64,000 nucleotides of DNA from Nitzschia sp. pyKryTriq1 (taxonomy: Eukaryota > Bacillariophyta > Bacillariophyceae > Bacillariales > Bacillariaceae): positions 2,170,001-2,234,000 of the forward strand of contig OY101117.1 in assembly GCA_956465555.1 (NCBI GenBank). Reading direction: 5' to 3'. Made by a program: the position numbers and the translations under genes. Shown here piece after piece: positions 41,314 to 50,971 of the stretch; positions within the stretch are counted from its first letter, which is position 1, and each line of letters starts with the position of its first letter. A model generated the notes under the pieces. The model worked only from the letters and a program-made list of their open reading frames with translations. It did no database searches and was not told the origin of the DNA.

Positions 41314-42123
41314 GAGTACAGTGGAGTCTCGCACGAGAGTGCGCTACAACGAGCTGAGTCATGGTAATTTTCTGCGAGTGGACCCATGACCATCTGGAGA
41401 GGTGACGCTCGATCTCATGTTTTGAGTGAACCGCTCTGGGCAGTCGATAGCGCAAGGTTTGTGAATGAATACCGTACCAGTACTATGACACGAGGCCGCC
41501 TATTACAGTCAGTACGAGTAGCACGCACTCCAGGCCCACATCCAAGTATGCTACGAAGTCCTTACATAGAATGCTTTTGCACTAATAATTCGTTGTGTAT
41601 TTTTTCATAGTCTACTCTCCTTGTTCTATTACTCGTACTGGAGTAGATAGAGAGAGTAGAGCAAAGCACAGCCGTTTGCTCCTCTCGTCGCTCGATTCTC
41701 TAGTCGTATGATAGCCTAAATAGAAATTCACATTATGTACACACGGTATCCATACCGGTACAGTACAGAATGTACTAACTACTGGTAGTCGACTAACAAC
41801 TGTACCGGTAGTACATTATGTGTGGACGGTGTACTGTAGTATGAACGTACAGGTACAGTAGTAGAGAGAGATAATTGACTGCTAGGACTAAAGTTGATAT
41901 AGCCGGCACGCTCGTTCCGTTATAGTCCGGCTTGTACGCTGAAATATTTAATTAGGGCTTTCATGTGTATTCGCTAAAACACTATCGTCGTCACATTTTC
42001 CATCATCGATCTGCAAAAAGAGATGATGATCTCCCTCACGAAACGCACAAATGCAAATACATTAATTCTGTTCCCGTCCACAGACTGTACTATCCAAGTT
42101 TCTCATCACTCATCTAAGGGAAG
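41314..42123. other. Intergenic, palindrome-rich
   Basis: This 810-bp gap lies between two plus-strand genes. 41750-41870 is a cluster of TACCGGTA, GTACAG and ACTACTGGTAGT-like words. No gene. Confidence 0.45.
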
Positions 42124-44247
42124 ATGACCGTTTTCAAAGGATGTTTGCTACCAGTCGCCTGTTTCTGCTTGTTGACGACGCCAAATGCTGTGGCATCGAA
42201 TTCTCAAGAAAGCACAAACAAGGAGGAACCTTCGCAGGGTCGCCGTCGAAGACTTGACCCACATATATTCACTATTCCGGATTCTTGGTACCCACTTAAG
42301 ACCTGTTGGGGTCCATGTGAGAGTGATACCGATTGTGGCGATGGCTTGTATTGTTTCGAGCGCACGCAAGAATTCTCGCCTGTCCCCGGTTGCTCGGGAG
42401 GCGAACTCGAAAAGTCATTGAACAATTACTGTACAAATGTCACCTCCGAGGATATTCCACTATTCTATGATCCCACTGATTCCGATCCACAGGTCTTCAT
42501 GACTCCGCCAACTGTCTTGGGTCTTTGCGAAGGACACTGCAAAAAGGATCAAGATTGTTCCGATGGCCTCTTCTGTTTTAAGCGCAATGAAAGTTTTATT
42601 GCCGTTCCCGGCTGCACCGGTGGAGAAGATGATTCAACTTTAACAAACTATTGTACAGATGGAGTCTCATGGAGCAACAGTCCCAGCTCATTCCCTTCGC
42701 AAAATCCAACGAGATCCCCAACAAAGAAGCCAACAGCTAAACCCACAAAGCGGCCCACACGTTCTCCATCTTCGGCTCCCTCGCTGATTCCGTCTTCCAC
42801 ACCTAGCGCAAATACAGCACAAGATATCCCAGTCTTCGCTGATTCCATTCATTCTGATCCACAAGTTTTCGTCGATCCACCGACTGGTTTGGGTCTTTGC
42901 GAAGGACACTGCAACAAGGATCAAGATTGTTCCGATGGCCTCGTCTGTTTTAAGCGCAACGAAAGTTTTATTGCCGTTCCTGGCTGCACCGGTGGAGAAG
43001 TTGATTCAACTTTAACAAACTATTGTACAGATGAAGTGTCTGCCTCTCCAAGCTCGGAACCATCGTCAAGGCCATCGATAGCACCGTCAATTTCCCCAAC
43101 AAAGAAGCCAACCACAAAACCGACAAAGCGGCCGACACCCACGCCTAGCGCAAATCCATCACAGGATCCCTCTTCGACACCATCGTCGCACCCATCTTCC
43201 TTTCCAAGCTCGGAACCATCGTCAAGGCCATCGATAGCACCGTCAATTTCCCCAACAAAGAAGCCAACCACAAAACCGACAAAGCGGCCGACACCCACGC
43301 CTAGCGCAAATCCATCACAGGATCCCTCTTCGACACCATCGTCGCACCCATCTTCCTTTCCAAGCTCGGAACCATCGTCAAGGCCATCGATAGCACCGTC
43401 AATTTCCCCAACAAAGAAGCCAACCACAAAACCGACAAAGCGGCCGACACCCACGCCTAGCGCAAATCCATCACAGGATCCCTCTTCGACACCATCGTCG
43501 CACCCATCTTCCTTTCCAAGCTCGGAACCATCGTCAAGGCCATCGATAGCACCGTCAATTTCCCCAACAAAGAAGCCAACCGCAAAACCGACAAAGCGGC
43601 CGACACCCACGCCAAGCGCAAATCCATCACAGGATCCTTCGTCGACGCCAAGCGCAAATCCATCACAAGATCCCACTTCCAGACCCTCATTACGACCATC
43701 CTCGAAGCCTTCAGGTCCGCCCTCGCCGCTTCCTACTTTGCATCCGTCGCAGGTGCCAAGTAGCGTACCCTCGGGTATTGCCCCATCTTCGTCCTTTCGT
43801 TTCAAATTGGACTATACTCCTCCTGTGGATGACACCGCGGAGACGTTTTCTTGGTGCATGAGGTGTCCCAATAACTGTGCAGCCGGCGAGTTTTTGTACA
43901 TCATACCATGCTCCAATATTTCGACAAGATTTGAACTCCAAACAATAGCGGGGAACACGCGAGAAGTTTTGATTCAGGTGGCTGATACATCATTGTGCCT
44001 TGAACAGCAAGATTTGAATATTAAACTACAGGTTTGCAATTTGGCTCAAGTTCGGCAACGATTCACCACTATGGATACAACAAATGGAGGCACTCCCTTT
44101 GGTTCCTCATCATTTGAGATAAGTCAAGTCGGAAGTGGTGGCTACTGCGTCACTCCAGAGAAGGTCCCACTTCCGTCACAGGTAGTCATGGAAGACTGCA
44201 CCACTGCATCCGCCCAGGATCTCTCCTTGTGGTCTATGATTAGATGA
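42124..44247 (+). CDS. Secreted Cys-rich / PS-PT-repeat protein (cell surface)
   Basis: A 707-residue intronless protein. Signal peptide MTVFKGCLLPVACFCLLTTP leads into three copies of an 8-Cys-type unit, with cores CWGPCESDTDCGDGLYCFER, CEGHCKKDQDCSDGLFCFKR and CEGHCNKDQDCSDGLVCFKR, each closing with VPGC(S/T)GGE...NYCT. Between and after them are Ser/Pro/Thr stalks. The main stalk is four tandem 52-residue units (156 bp each). The C-terminal about 150 residues (FRFKLDYTPPVDD ... WSMIR) have paired cysteines and a layout that could be a ricin-B/beta-trefoil lectin domain; I am unsure. Proteins of this build are common in diatoms and are thought to be cell-wall or surface-associated. The stalk should be heavily O-glycosylated. 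Dispersed-repeat copy D begins at its stop codon. Confidence 0.8.
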   Translation: MTVFKGCLLPVACFCLLTTPNAVASNSQESTNKEEPSQGRRRRLDPHIFTIPDSWYPLKTCWGPCESDTDCGDGLYCFERTQEFSPVPGCSGGELEKSLNNYCTNVTSEDIPLFYDPTDSDPQVFMTPPTVLGLCEGHCKKDQDCSDGLFCFKRNESFIAVPGCTGGEDDSTLTNYCTDGVSWSNSPSSFPSQNPTRSPTKKPTAKPTKRPTRSPSSAPSLIPSSTPSANTAQDIPVFADSIHSDPQVFVDPPTGLGLCEGHCNKDQDCSDGLVCFKRNESFIAVPGCTGGEVDSTLTNYCTDEVSASPSSEPSSRPSIAPSISPTKKPTTKPTKRPTPTPSANPSQDPSSTPSSHPSSFPSSEPSSRPSIAPSISPTKKPTTKPTKRPTPTPSANPSQDPSSTPSSHPSSFPSSEPSSRPSIAPSISPTKKPTTKPTKRPTPTPSANPSQDPSSTPSSHPSSFPSSEPSSRPSIAPSISPTKKPTAKPTKRPTPTPSANPSQDPSSTPSANPSQDPTSRPSLRPSSKPSGPPSPLPTLHPSQVPSSVPSGIAPSSSFRFKLDYTPPVDDTAETFSWCMRCPNNCAAGEFLYIIPCSNISTRFELQTIAGNTREVLIQVADTSLCLEQQDLNIKLQVCNLAQVRQRFTTMDTTNGGTPFGSSSFEISQVGSGGYCVTPEKVPLPSQVVMEDCTTASAQDLSLWSMIR
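43051..43650 (+). repeat. Tandem repeat, four copies of a 156-bp coding unit
   Basis: Copies begin at 43051, 43207, 43363 and 43519 with AGCTCGGAACCATCGTCAAG. They are almost identical at DNA level, differing mainly at one ACC/GCA codon in the last copy, which implies recent expansion or gene conversion. The last copy breaks off near 43630. Confidence 0.9.
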
Positions 44248-44293
44248 TATCGTAAAGCAGCGAAGAAGTGCACTGTCTAATTTAGCTACTACC
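44248..44293 (-). repeat. Dispersed repeat, copy D (inverted)
   Basis: The reverse complement of copies A-C: TATCGTAAAGCAGCGAAGAA, then GTGCACTGTCTAATTTAGCT, then ACTACC. It starts immediately after the stop of the Cys-rich gene. Confidence 0.8.
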
Positions 44294-45002
44294 TTTACGG
44301 TCGAGATGTACGTCACGAATCATGATCTGCACCGACACCACCATGCACATTCCGGTATCATACCACGGACACACCACTCATCCTCCCACACATCAGCACG
44401 CCAAGGAGGAGTCGTCCAGCAGTTTCACTCAGTTGACTGACAGACTGAAGCGCCGAGACGCTTTGCCTGCTGCCTCATACCCCACCAGCTATGTTATACA
44501 CCATACAGCATACACCACACGTACACCATACAATAGAATATATTACAACATAAATGATATGCAACAAAAGTCTACCTGTTATCTTCAGCTAGGATGACCA
44601 AAACTACTTCAGCAATTGATCGAAGATCATCTATTCTATTCGTCTACTCATAGCGCTACAAAAGCTCCAACCGGTACCAGTAGTCTGGGCTCCTCGCTCC
44701 TCACCCCTCTCGCATTGCATGTTATTGCCGTTCGACTACCATGACTAATGACTATCATGTTGATCGAACGAGTCAAAACATTCACCGGATGGAGGACGAA
44801 CCGGATGAACCTGCTGCGAGCTGCGAGCGCTTGCGCGTGCTGCGATCATTTTTGGCATTTTTGACTTTCGACCATGATGAATGATGACAGCGCAGCGTTT
44901 GCTTATTCCAACCGACGACACCTCCTTGACGACACCACCTTTATCGTTTGAAACTACTACTGTATCGGTACTGGTACAGGTACCGTGACCGTTAACTAGA
45001 CT
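44294..45002. other. Intergenic, no gene seen
   Basis: This 709-bp gap sits upstream of the LRR-kinase gene. GTATCGGTACTGGTACAGG-type palindromes lie at about 44963-44985, immediately before that gene. Confidence 0.4.
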
Positions 45003-46358
45003 ATGAAACGCCCATTAGAACAAGACAAAGAAGAGCACGAGAAATTCCTACTCGAAAAGTCAGGACTTTCCAATGCAATCGATCTCTCGACCCTCACCAA
45101 ACTCAATCTTCCTAGATGTAATCTATCAAGCCTTCCTTCGGAACTGCCGAGCCTGGTGCCAAATCTGTCCATTCTTTTTTGTCCAAATAATAGATTCGAG
45201 GAGCTACCTGCGCTTGTGGGTCAGTGCTCCAAGCTCCAAATGGTGTCGTTCAAGGACAACGGCATGAAACGCGTCCACCCAGATGCCCTGCAACCTCAGC
45301 TTCGATGGCTCATTCTCACGGGCAATGCCATAGAAACCATCCCAGAAACGATCGGACGGTGCAGCAAGCTACAGAAACTCATGCTTAGTGGAAACGCCTT
45401 GAAAGTGCTGCCGGAATCGATCGACAAGTTGACGAGCCTTGAGTTGATCCGGTTGGCCTGCAATGATCTGCAGGAGGTGAGGATGATGGATGATAGGAGA
45501 GTACTGATTGTTGGTACCAGCATTATATGTATGATCATATTATATTCTCACATTGTTTCGTTTCTTCAGCCACCTATGAAACTATTGCGTCTTCCGGGCC
45601 TACGCTGGGTAGCCCTCTCGAGAAATCCTTTCCTGGAAGATGTCATCTCCAAGCGAAACCCAGAAACCTTGGCATCCTTGGACGACCCTGTACTGATCGA
45701 CACGGAATGGCCCATTTTGGGTCAGGGCGCTGGAGGTATCACTAGAAAAGTCACTTGGAATGAAAAGTTCGTAGCCGTAAAGACCTTTGCTGGAGAGCTT
45801 ACTTCGGATGGCTCACCACAAGACGAACGAGCCATTTCAGTAGCGGCGGCATCGTTGGAGGATCCCTCGCTCATCAAATTGCTAGGACAGACGGTGAGTG
45901 CAGGCTCGTTAGTCATGGAATTTTTGGATGGATATGAGGCGCTGGCAGGACCACCAAGTATGGCATCCTGTTCTAGAGACGTGTATGGGGATCGAACACT
46001 TTCTGCAGATATTGCGTGGACGATTGCGAAGAATCTCTTGCGGGTCCTGCACAAGCTTCATTCCGAAAAGGCAATCTGTCACGGCGACTTTTATGCACAT
46101 AACATATTGGTCAACCTTGATACACAGTCGGTCAAACTGAGTGACTTTGGGGCGGCGTTCTTCTATGATCCCGACTCGGACTATGGAAGGCTCTTGCAAA
46201 GAGTAGAGCTGCGGTCCTACAGCGTTCTCGTAGAGGAACTCCATGGATTGGCATCGAACACGGCAACCGAAGATTCCCTGTTGGCATGGAAGACTCTGAT
46301 TGTAGCTTGCAACGAACCAAATGCAACGTTTGAGGGATTGCTTAAACATTGTACATAA
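45003..46358 (+). CDS. Leucine-rich-repeat protein kinase
   Basis: Two exons (45003-45476; 45570-46358); 420 residues. The 93-nt intron is stop-free and a multiple of three, so the unspliced frame would insert a false membrane-like segment. The N-terminal half has about six LRRs with xLxxLxxN spacing (LTKLNLPRCNLSSLPSELP, LRWLILTGNAIETIPETI, LQKLMLSGNALKVLPESI, LRWVALSRNPF). The C-terminal half is a compact kinase domain: glycine loop LGQGAGGITRKV, lysine in VAVKTF, catalytic loop CHGDFYAHNILVN (HGD instead of HRD), DFG in LSDFGAAF, and a helix-F-like ELRSYSVLVEEL. The activation segment is very short and no APE is visible. The HGDxxxxN loop keeps the Asp and Asn, so activity is possible. There is no signal peptide or membrane helix, so it is cytosolic. 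Confidence 0.8.
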   Translation: MKRPLEQDKEEHEKFLLEKSGLSNAIDLSTLTKLNLPRCNLSSLPSELPSLVPNLSILFCPNNRFEELPALVGQCSKLQMVSFKDNGMKRVHPDALQPQLRWLILTGNAIETIPETIGRCSKLQKLMLSGNALKVLPESIDKLTSLELIRLACNDLQEVRMMDDRRVLIVGTSIICMIILYSHIVSFLQPPMKLLRLPGLRWVALSRNPFLEDVISKRNPETLASLDDPVLIDTEWPILGQGAGGITRKVTWNEKFVAVKTFAGELTSDGSPQDERAISVAAASLEDPSLIKLLGQTVSAGSLVMEFLDGYEALAGPPSMASCSRDVYGDRTLSADIAWTIAKNLLRVLHKLHSEKAICHGDFYAHNILVNLDTQSVKLSDFGAAFFYDPDSDYGRLLQRVELRSYSVLVEELHGLASNTATEDSLLAWKTLIVACNEPNATFEGLLKHCT

Positions 46359-46592
46359 AGAGGTCTATTACGATATCTATGACTTCTATCCGACTCCTTG
46401 CGCAGCTTATGAACTGTACGATAGAAACACTGTATCGTATTGTACAGCATTGCCGTCAACTTGAGAGTATACTAGAGTACTGGGCAATAAGTGATTTTAT
46501 CGATGCACACAGTACTCGTTCCCTTTGACAGCAGGGGGTGTCGCGATGACTTGTTGCAGAAACGAGAGAGTCAGTCAGTCAGGAGAGGGATA

Positions 46593-48725
46593 TCAGTCAA
46601 AGTCGCCCAGGTTTTTCACCGGCCCAATCAATAGTGCTGAAAGTTGATCCAGTAGATCGCTATCATCCTTGTCCAAAGAGTCACGCATGAAGCCCGACTC
46701 TTCGATTTCCAGTTCCAATTTATCACGCTGCCACCGAAGCGAGTCACGTATGGACACGAGACTTTGCGATTCCGACGATATGTCAGATTCAACCTCCCGG
46801 AGCTTTTCGTTGAAAAATTGTATATGCTGCGATAATAATTCTTGTCTGATCAGCGGATCAATCTCCATTTCTGGCGCAGTTTCCTCACTTTTGTGTCTCA
46901 AACCACGTTTCCACCACTTATCATTTGGATCTTTCGTTACTGGGAACTCTGGGCTCTCCACGACGCGAGCAACCAGAAAGAAATCTTCCCTGAGCTTGCT
47001 CATCTGTTCTTTATTTGTCTCCAAAATTTGATGCACAAAACTGACCCAGGCTTCCTCGACCCTAATATGATCATGTTCCATCTGCTTCTTATCGATTTCA
47101 TCCGTCTTGAGCTCCTTCAGCTGATCCATAATTTTGGATAGCTTGTTCGCTGCTGCAGAGGCCGCCTTGGCCTCTGCCTTTGCGTCTTCAAGTTCTTCGA
47201 GCAATCTTGCGTTCTCTTCTTCGAGTTCTTTTGTTCCTTTCAATTCTTCTTCCAGTGTTGCTACCTTTCTATGGAGCTCAGGAACTTCAATGGCGTTTTC
47301 TGCCATTGAGTGCGTGATATCTACTTTCTTGCCAGACTTGCCCAAAGCCAATTTGAGCTGTCTGACCTCATTTTCCAGATCATTGATACGCTTCAGTTCC
47401 TTCGATTCGGCAAGCACGACCTCATCTCCAAGATGGTCGTCGCTGCCTTCACTGCTGCTGTCCGTAGAAGCCAGGGATGGCGTCATCTCCTGTGACATCT
47501 TGAGAATAGTTTCCTGCAACTCCTTGACTTGAGCTGATAGCAACTGGTTATCTCGCTGAATCTTTGCCGCTTCTTCAGGGGAAACCGACTTGATGACGTT
47601 GCGGGTCGCGGTATTCTTGATATTGCGAGCACTTGTTGCATATCTCAAAGTGTTGATGGTCTCGTCCAAGTTGAAATCGGCCGGGCTCACACACGCTACC
47701 ATGATCGTGCGACTATTTCCTCCAAGCGAGTCCTGTAGCAGACGTGTCAATTTGGAGTCTCGATACGGTGGCTTTCGTTTGTACTTTGGACGTTGTTCCG
47801 CTAAGGCACTCACGACCTGCCCGAGGATGAACAAGCCCTTGTTGATGTTGATTCCTTCTTGTCTACGATTGCCTTCGGCACCAGTCTTTTTGATACGTTC
47901 GCTACCTGCCAAGTCCACAAGAGTCAACTTGGCTTCAAACTTGGTGGAATCTTCTAAGACTCCCTGGATTTTGAGTACACATATAGCATGACTTCGACTC
48001 GAGACGGCATTCATTTTGGTGGACGCTGTAACACGACGCTTGGAAGCTTCCTCCATACACTTGCCAATCTCCTCGGGGCCGTGGACGGGCTTTGACTTCA
48101 GACCGGATACGTACACCTCTCCATTCATGGTTTCACGAATCCGTAGATCATCTTTCTCTTCTCCGTCGGCTACCATCAAATCACGAATCTCTTCGTTGTA
48201 GATCTCTAAGTACGACAGTTCCACTTGCGCGTGCCCATCACATCGTTTGTCGATCATTCGAAATAAATCGGCACAAGCCCTGGGGATGATGCCATCGTTT
48301 TCATCAACCTCTTGACTTCCGGAGGCCGAGCCCATGGTAAAAGTCTTACCTGCACCGGTTTGCCCGTAGGCCAAGATGGTGCAGTTGAAACCCTTGAAAA
48401 TATCGTTCTGGACAGCGTTTTGCGCGCCTGACTGGACATACACATTTTGCTGGGTCGACTTTCCGTCAAATACGGCATCCAGTTCAAACCAACGTTTGTC
48501 CGTGTCGGGTGGATTCACTTCCAAAACTTCTGGCTCCGTGGACGGGCCCGAAAGTGGGCGAGCCAGGCCTCCCAACGAGGGCAACGAACTGACGATTTGT
48601 TTGCTTCCATTTTCGATTTCGTATGTGGCCAACGGTCTGATCCTGGCTACAACTCTGATCTTCGACTCATTTTCTTCTTCTGATGATGATGATATCGATG
48701 ATTCCTTTTTTGTTTTAGCTGTCAT
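46593..48725 (-). CDS. Kinesin with N-terminal motor domain (kinesin-4-like?)
   Basis: A 710-residue intronless protein. The motor domain occupies about residues 25-375: IRVVARIRPL; P-loop GQTGAGKT at 121-128; NAVSSRSHAI (switch I, normally NxxSSRSH); LTLVDLAGSER (switch II); YRDSKLTRLLQDSLGGNSRT; and LRYATSARNIKN at the neck. Coiled coil follows (about 385-560), then a helical tail with acidic serine clusters. ARNIKN-type neck and motor order favour the kinesin-4/10 chromokinesin group, but the tail has no zinc or DNA-binding motif I can see, so the class is uncertain. It would be plus-end directed by motor position. The start is ATG 48725; the frame continues upstream to a GTG with a hydrophobic non-kinesin stretch, which I take as 5' UTR. 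It is convergent with the LRR-kinase gene. Confidence 0.85.
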   Translation of the reverse strand: MTAKTKKESSISSSSEEENESKIRVVARIRPLATYEIENGSKQIVSSLPSLGGLARPLSGPSTEPEVLEVNPPDTDKRWFELDAVFDGKSTQQNVYVQSGAQNAVQNDIFKGFNCTILAYGQTGAGKTFTMGSASGSQEVDENDGIIPRACADLFRMIDKRCDGHAQVELSYLEIYNEEIRDLMVADGEEKDDLRIRETMNGEVYVSGLKSKPVHGPEEIGKCMEEASKRRVTASTKMNAVSSRSHAICVLKIQGVLEDSTKFEAKLTLVDLAGSERIKKTGAEGNRRQEGININKGLFILGQVVSALAEQRPKYKRKPPYRDSKLTRLLQDSLGGNSRTIMVACVSPADFNLDETINTLRYATSARNIKNTATRNVIKSVSPEEAAKIQRDNQLLSAQVKELQETILKMSQEMTPSLASTDSSSEGSDDHLGDEVVLAESKELKRINDLENEVRQLKLALGKSGKKVDITHSMAENAIEVPELHRKVATLEEELKGTKELEEENARLLEELEDAKAEAKAASAAANKLSKIMDQLKELKTDEIDKKQMEHDHIRVEEAWVSFVHQILETNKEQMSKLREDFFLVARVVESPEFPVTKDPNDKWWKRGLRHKSEETAPEMEIDPLIRQELLSQHIQFFNEKLREVESDISSESQSLVSIRDSLRWQRDKLELEIEESGFMRDSLDKDDSDLLDQLSALLIGPVKNLGDFD

Positions 48726-49317
48726 TCTTTTGGTGGCTATGCCTTGCTTGGTTGTGGCTGGTAAAAGGTGCTTTCTCTGAAAAATGGGAGAGGCTTCACA
48801 CAATAATGATGAAACTCTCACCAATTCGTGTACGAGTACCGGTATCAGTAGATGCGAGATGAGCCCAAAGAAATTCCTCACCTCGCGTTTACACGAACTC
48901 TAACGGTCTTTTGTCTTTCTCAAAAGGTCACTCCGCAAATTTTCGGCGAAACCATTGGCTCGTTTTCACTTCATTTGGACGTGAAATTCTTAAGAATTCC
49001 TACTGAGACAGTCCGTCCATACGGAACGCTTGTGTCTTGTAGAAAGGCCGCCGTCATCGTCATGCTGGCTCGCTTTGTTCTTGCGGGCTTGCGTCGCGGG
49101 ACTTGCGATGCGCGCGAGGTTCGCCCATCTCCCACAGGCCGTACCGGTATGTAGGTGCCAGTACGTACATAACCAGACTCGCACCGGTAGCGGGCGAAGG
49201 GGAGCACTCGATTTAGTCAATCACGCTCGTGACTCGTGGAGGAGGAGTGAGGAGGCGGAGAGGCGGCGGATACCAGTCTCTCAGCTCTCTACCGGTATGT
49301 ACAGCAGACAACGGAGC

Positions 49318-49360
<43 letters not shown>

Positions 49361-49544
49361 CTACTAGTAGCTCTAGTAGTAGTAGAGCTCTAGCTAGTAG
49401 AGAGAGAGTAGAGACTATCTTTGCCATCATCATTCATTCATGATATGTGCATCCATCCATCACACCGAGCGAGAGAATCAACACTACAGCAAAGAGCAAG
49501 CAGGCATCAACCAAGGTTGGTAGCGATGTCCCCACAATAATACT
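48726..49544. promoter_or_regulatory. Divergent intergenic region with (TC)n and CTAGTAG palindromes
   Basis: This 819-bp gap lies between the kinesin and the methyltransferase. 49318-49356 is (CT)n, followed by an ACTACTAGTAGCTCTAGTAG-type palindromic tract to about 49410. Confidence 0.45.
49318..49356. repeat. (CT)n microsatellite
   Basis: About 18 CT units with one interruption. Confidence 0.9.
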
Positions 49545-50642
49545 ATGAGGAGGGTCTTATTCGTGAGGGTTCAAGTCTTTTTTCTGGTCATGTTGGCTTC
49601 CGCTTGTTTTCGCCGAGTAGTCTCTTCGAATCTGAATGTTCGTGTGCAAGTTCCGACAGCTTTTGTACACGTACCGAACGTCGCGAGGAGAGGGCAAGCT
49701 CGATATTTCTCTTCGAGAAATAATCATGGAAATGCTGGAGGAGACTCTGATAATAATGATCCAAAACGCACCGAGTACAGAAGCAGGTCTACCAACGATC
49801 CAGAAATTTCAACCAAATTTTTCCAAGGGTCAGAAGCCCGCCAAGCCCGATTACACGAGGCTTTGCAATCTATCGGCGTGGATCCAGAAGATCTACTACA
49901 TTTACCAGAATTTCGTGGATCCGCGGCTCTACGTACCTACAATTCCTTCGTCCTTCCACGATCGGAAGGCGCCTTGGCCATGGCAGAGCAGCCTCACAGA
50001 GCCGCTATTGTGGCAAACAGCATTTCATTTTTGCTTCGAGAGCACATATCACACCAGGAAGAGTGGCTTCGAAATCATGATCGGTCGCTACAAGAAGCTG
50101 AGGATCAATTACATGGACCCAGAAATCCGATTACACTCGTGCTGGACGACATTCGTTCGGCACACAACGTTGGGAATATAATTCGTTTTGCAGAAGCAGC
50201 TCGTTGTGAGAGCGTCTATCTTTGTGGCTCCATGACGCCAGCTCCACCTCATCCAAAGGTTCTCAAGACAGCTTTGGGAGCAGCAGAATACATACCATAT
50301 GAATCTTTTGGTTCCGCCCTAAGCGCCGTCCGCCAACTCAAGGAAAGAAATGTTCGAGTGTACGGCGTGGAGACGACCTCGTTGTCTGTCCCAGTGTGGA
50401 AAGTGCCATTTTTTGAGAGGGGAGATGGGGAAAATGGGATGACCGCTGAATCGCATCAGATTGCATTTGTCTTTGGTAACGAGCTCGTTGGAGTTGCAGT
50501 CAACGTTCTGGAGGAATGTCATGCCATTGTATCTGTACCAACACACGGCATCAAGAATAGCCTCAACGTGGCAACTTGCGCCTCGGTGGTGACTTGGGAG
50601 GCTCTGCGCCAGTGGGAAGCTGCTAACGAAGATTGCGAATAG
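49545..50642 (+). CDS. SpoU/TrmH-family (SPOUT) RNA 2'-O-methyltransferase, organelle-targeted
   Basis: A 365-residue intronless protein. N-terminal MRRVLFVRVQVFFLVMLASA looks like a signal peptide and is followed by a Ser/Arg-rich stretch containing PTAFVHVP, compatible with plastid import in a secondary plastid (Phe soon after the cleavage site). The catalytic domain lies at about 190-360 and has all three SpoU motifs: SAHNVGNIIRFAEAARC (motif 1), FVFGNELVGV (motif 2), VSVPTHGIKNSLNVATCASV (motif 3). These form the trefoil-knot SAM site. The family methylates ribose 2'-OH in tRNA or rRNA; which RNA is unknown. The preceding region may be a substrate-binding extension. The start ATG has only GC-poor DNA before it. 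Confidence 0.85.
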   Translation: MRRVLFVRVQVFFLVMLASACFRRVVSSNLNVRVQVPTAFVHVPNVARRGQARYFSSRNNHGNAGGDSDNNDPKRTEYRSRSTNDPEISTKFFQGSEARQARLHEALQSIGVDPEDLLHLPEFRGSAALRTYNSFVLPRSEGALAMAEQPHRAAIVANSISFLLREHISHQEEWLRNHDRSLQEAEDQLHGPRNPITLVLDDIRSAHNVGNIIRFAEAARCESVYLCGSMTPAPPHPKVLKTALGAAEYIPYESFGSALSAVRQLKERNVRVYGVETTSLSVPVWKVPFFERGDGENGMTAESHQIAFVFGNELVGVAVNVLEECHAIVSVPTHGIKNSLNVATCASVVTWEALRQWEAANEDCE

Positions 50643-50971
50643 TATGAATTGTAACACGACTTTCCCCCACGAATGGGGACGCTTCTATAGTACCACTTTT
50701 GACGAGATTTTGCCGCAAAGCATTCTCCAGGGTGACCGATATAATGTGTGAAGCAAAACTATCCGCATCTCTCTATTGACGTTTTCAAAAGTATAATTAG
50801 CAGCTATTGTTATCAAGATGAATAGGAGTGGGTGGTAGCCTTAGCCTTCTGGTCATTGAAAAAGGTGAAGGCTTGCGTGGTGACAGCTCGTGTGCTCTTT
50901 TCTTGTTGGACCCTGATCCATTCATCTATTTCGGGTATAATATTATATATATATACGTGGATAGCGCGTTC
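50643..50971. other. Convergent 3' region
   Basis: This 329-bp gap holds the 3' UTRs of the methyltransferase gene and the small secreted protein gene; an AT-rich TATAATATTATATATATATA tract lies at about 50936-50955. Confidence 0.4.

Noticed and set aside
43020-43805. 261-codon minus-strand frame rich in Asp/Gly
   Set aside because: It is the antisense shadow of the PS/PT tandem repeat; the repeat keeps every frame open and the plus-strand protein has a signal peptide and Cys domains.
45477-45569. Transmembrane helix in the LRR-kinase
   Set aside because: The hydrophobic stretch is encoded by an intron with good GTGAGG/TTCAG sites; the joined sequence continues the LRR pattern.
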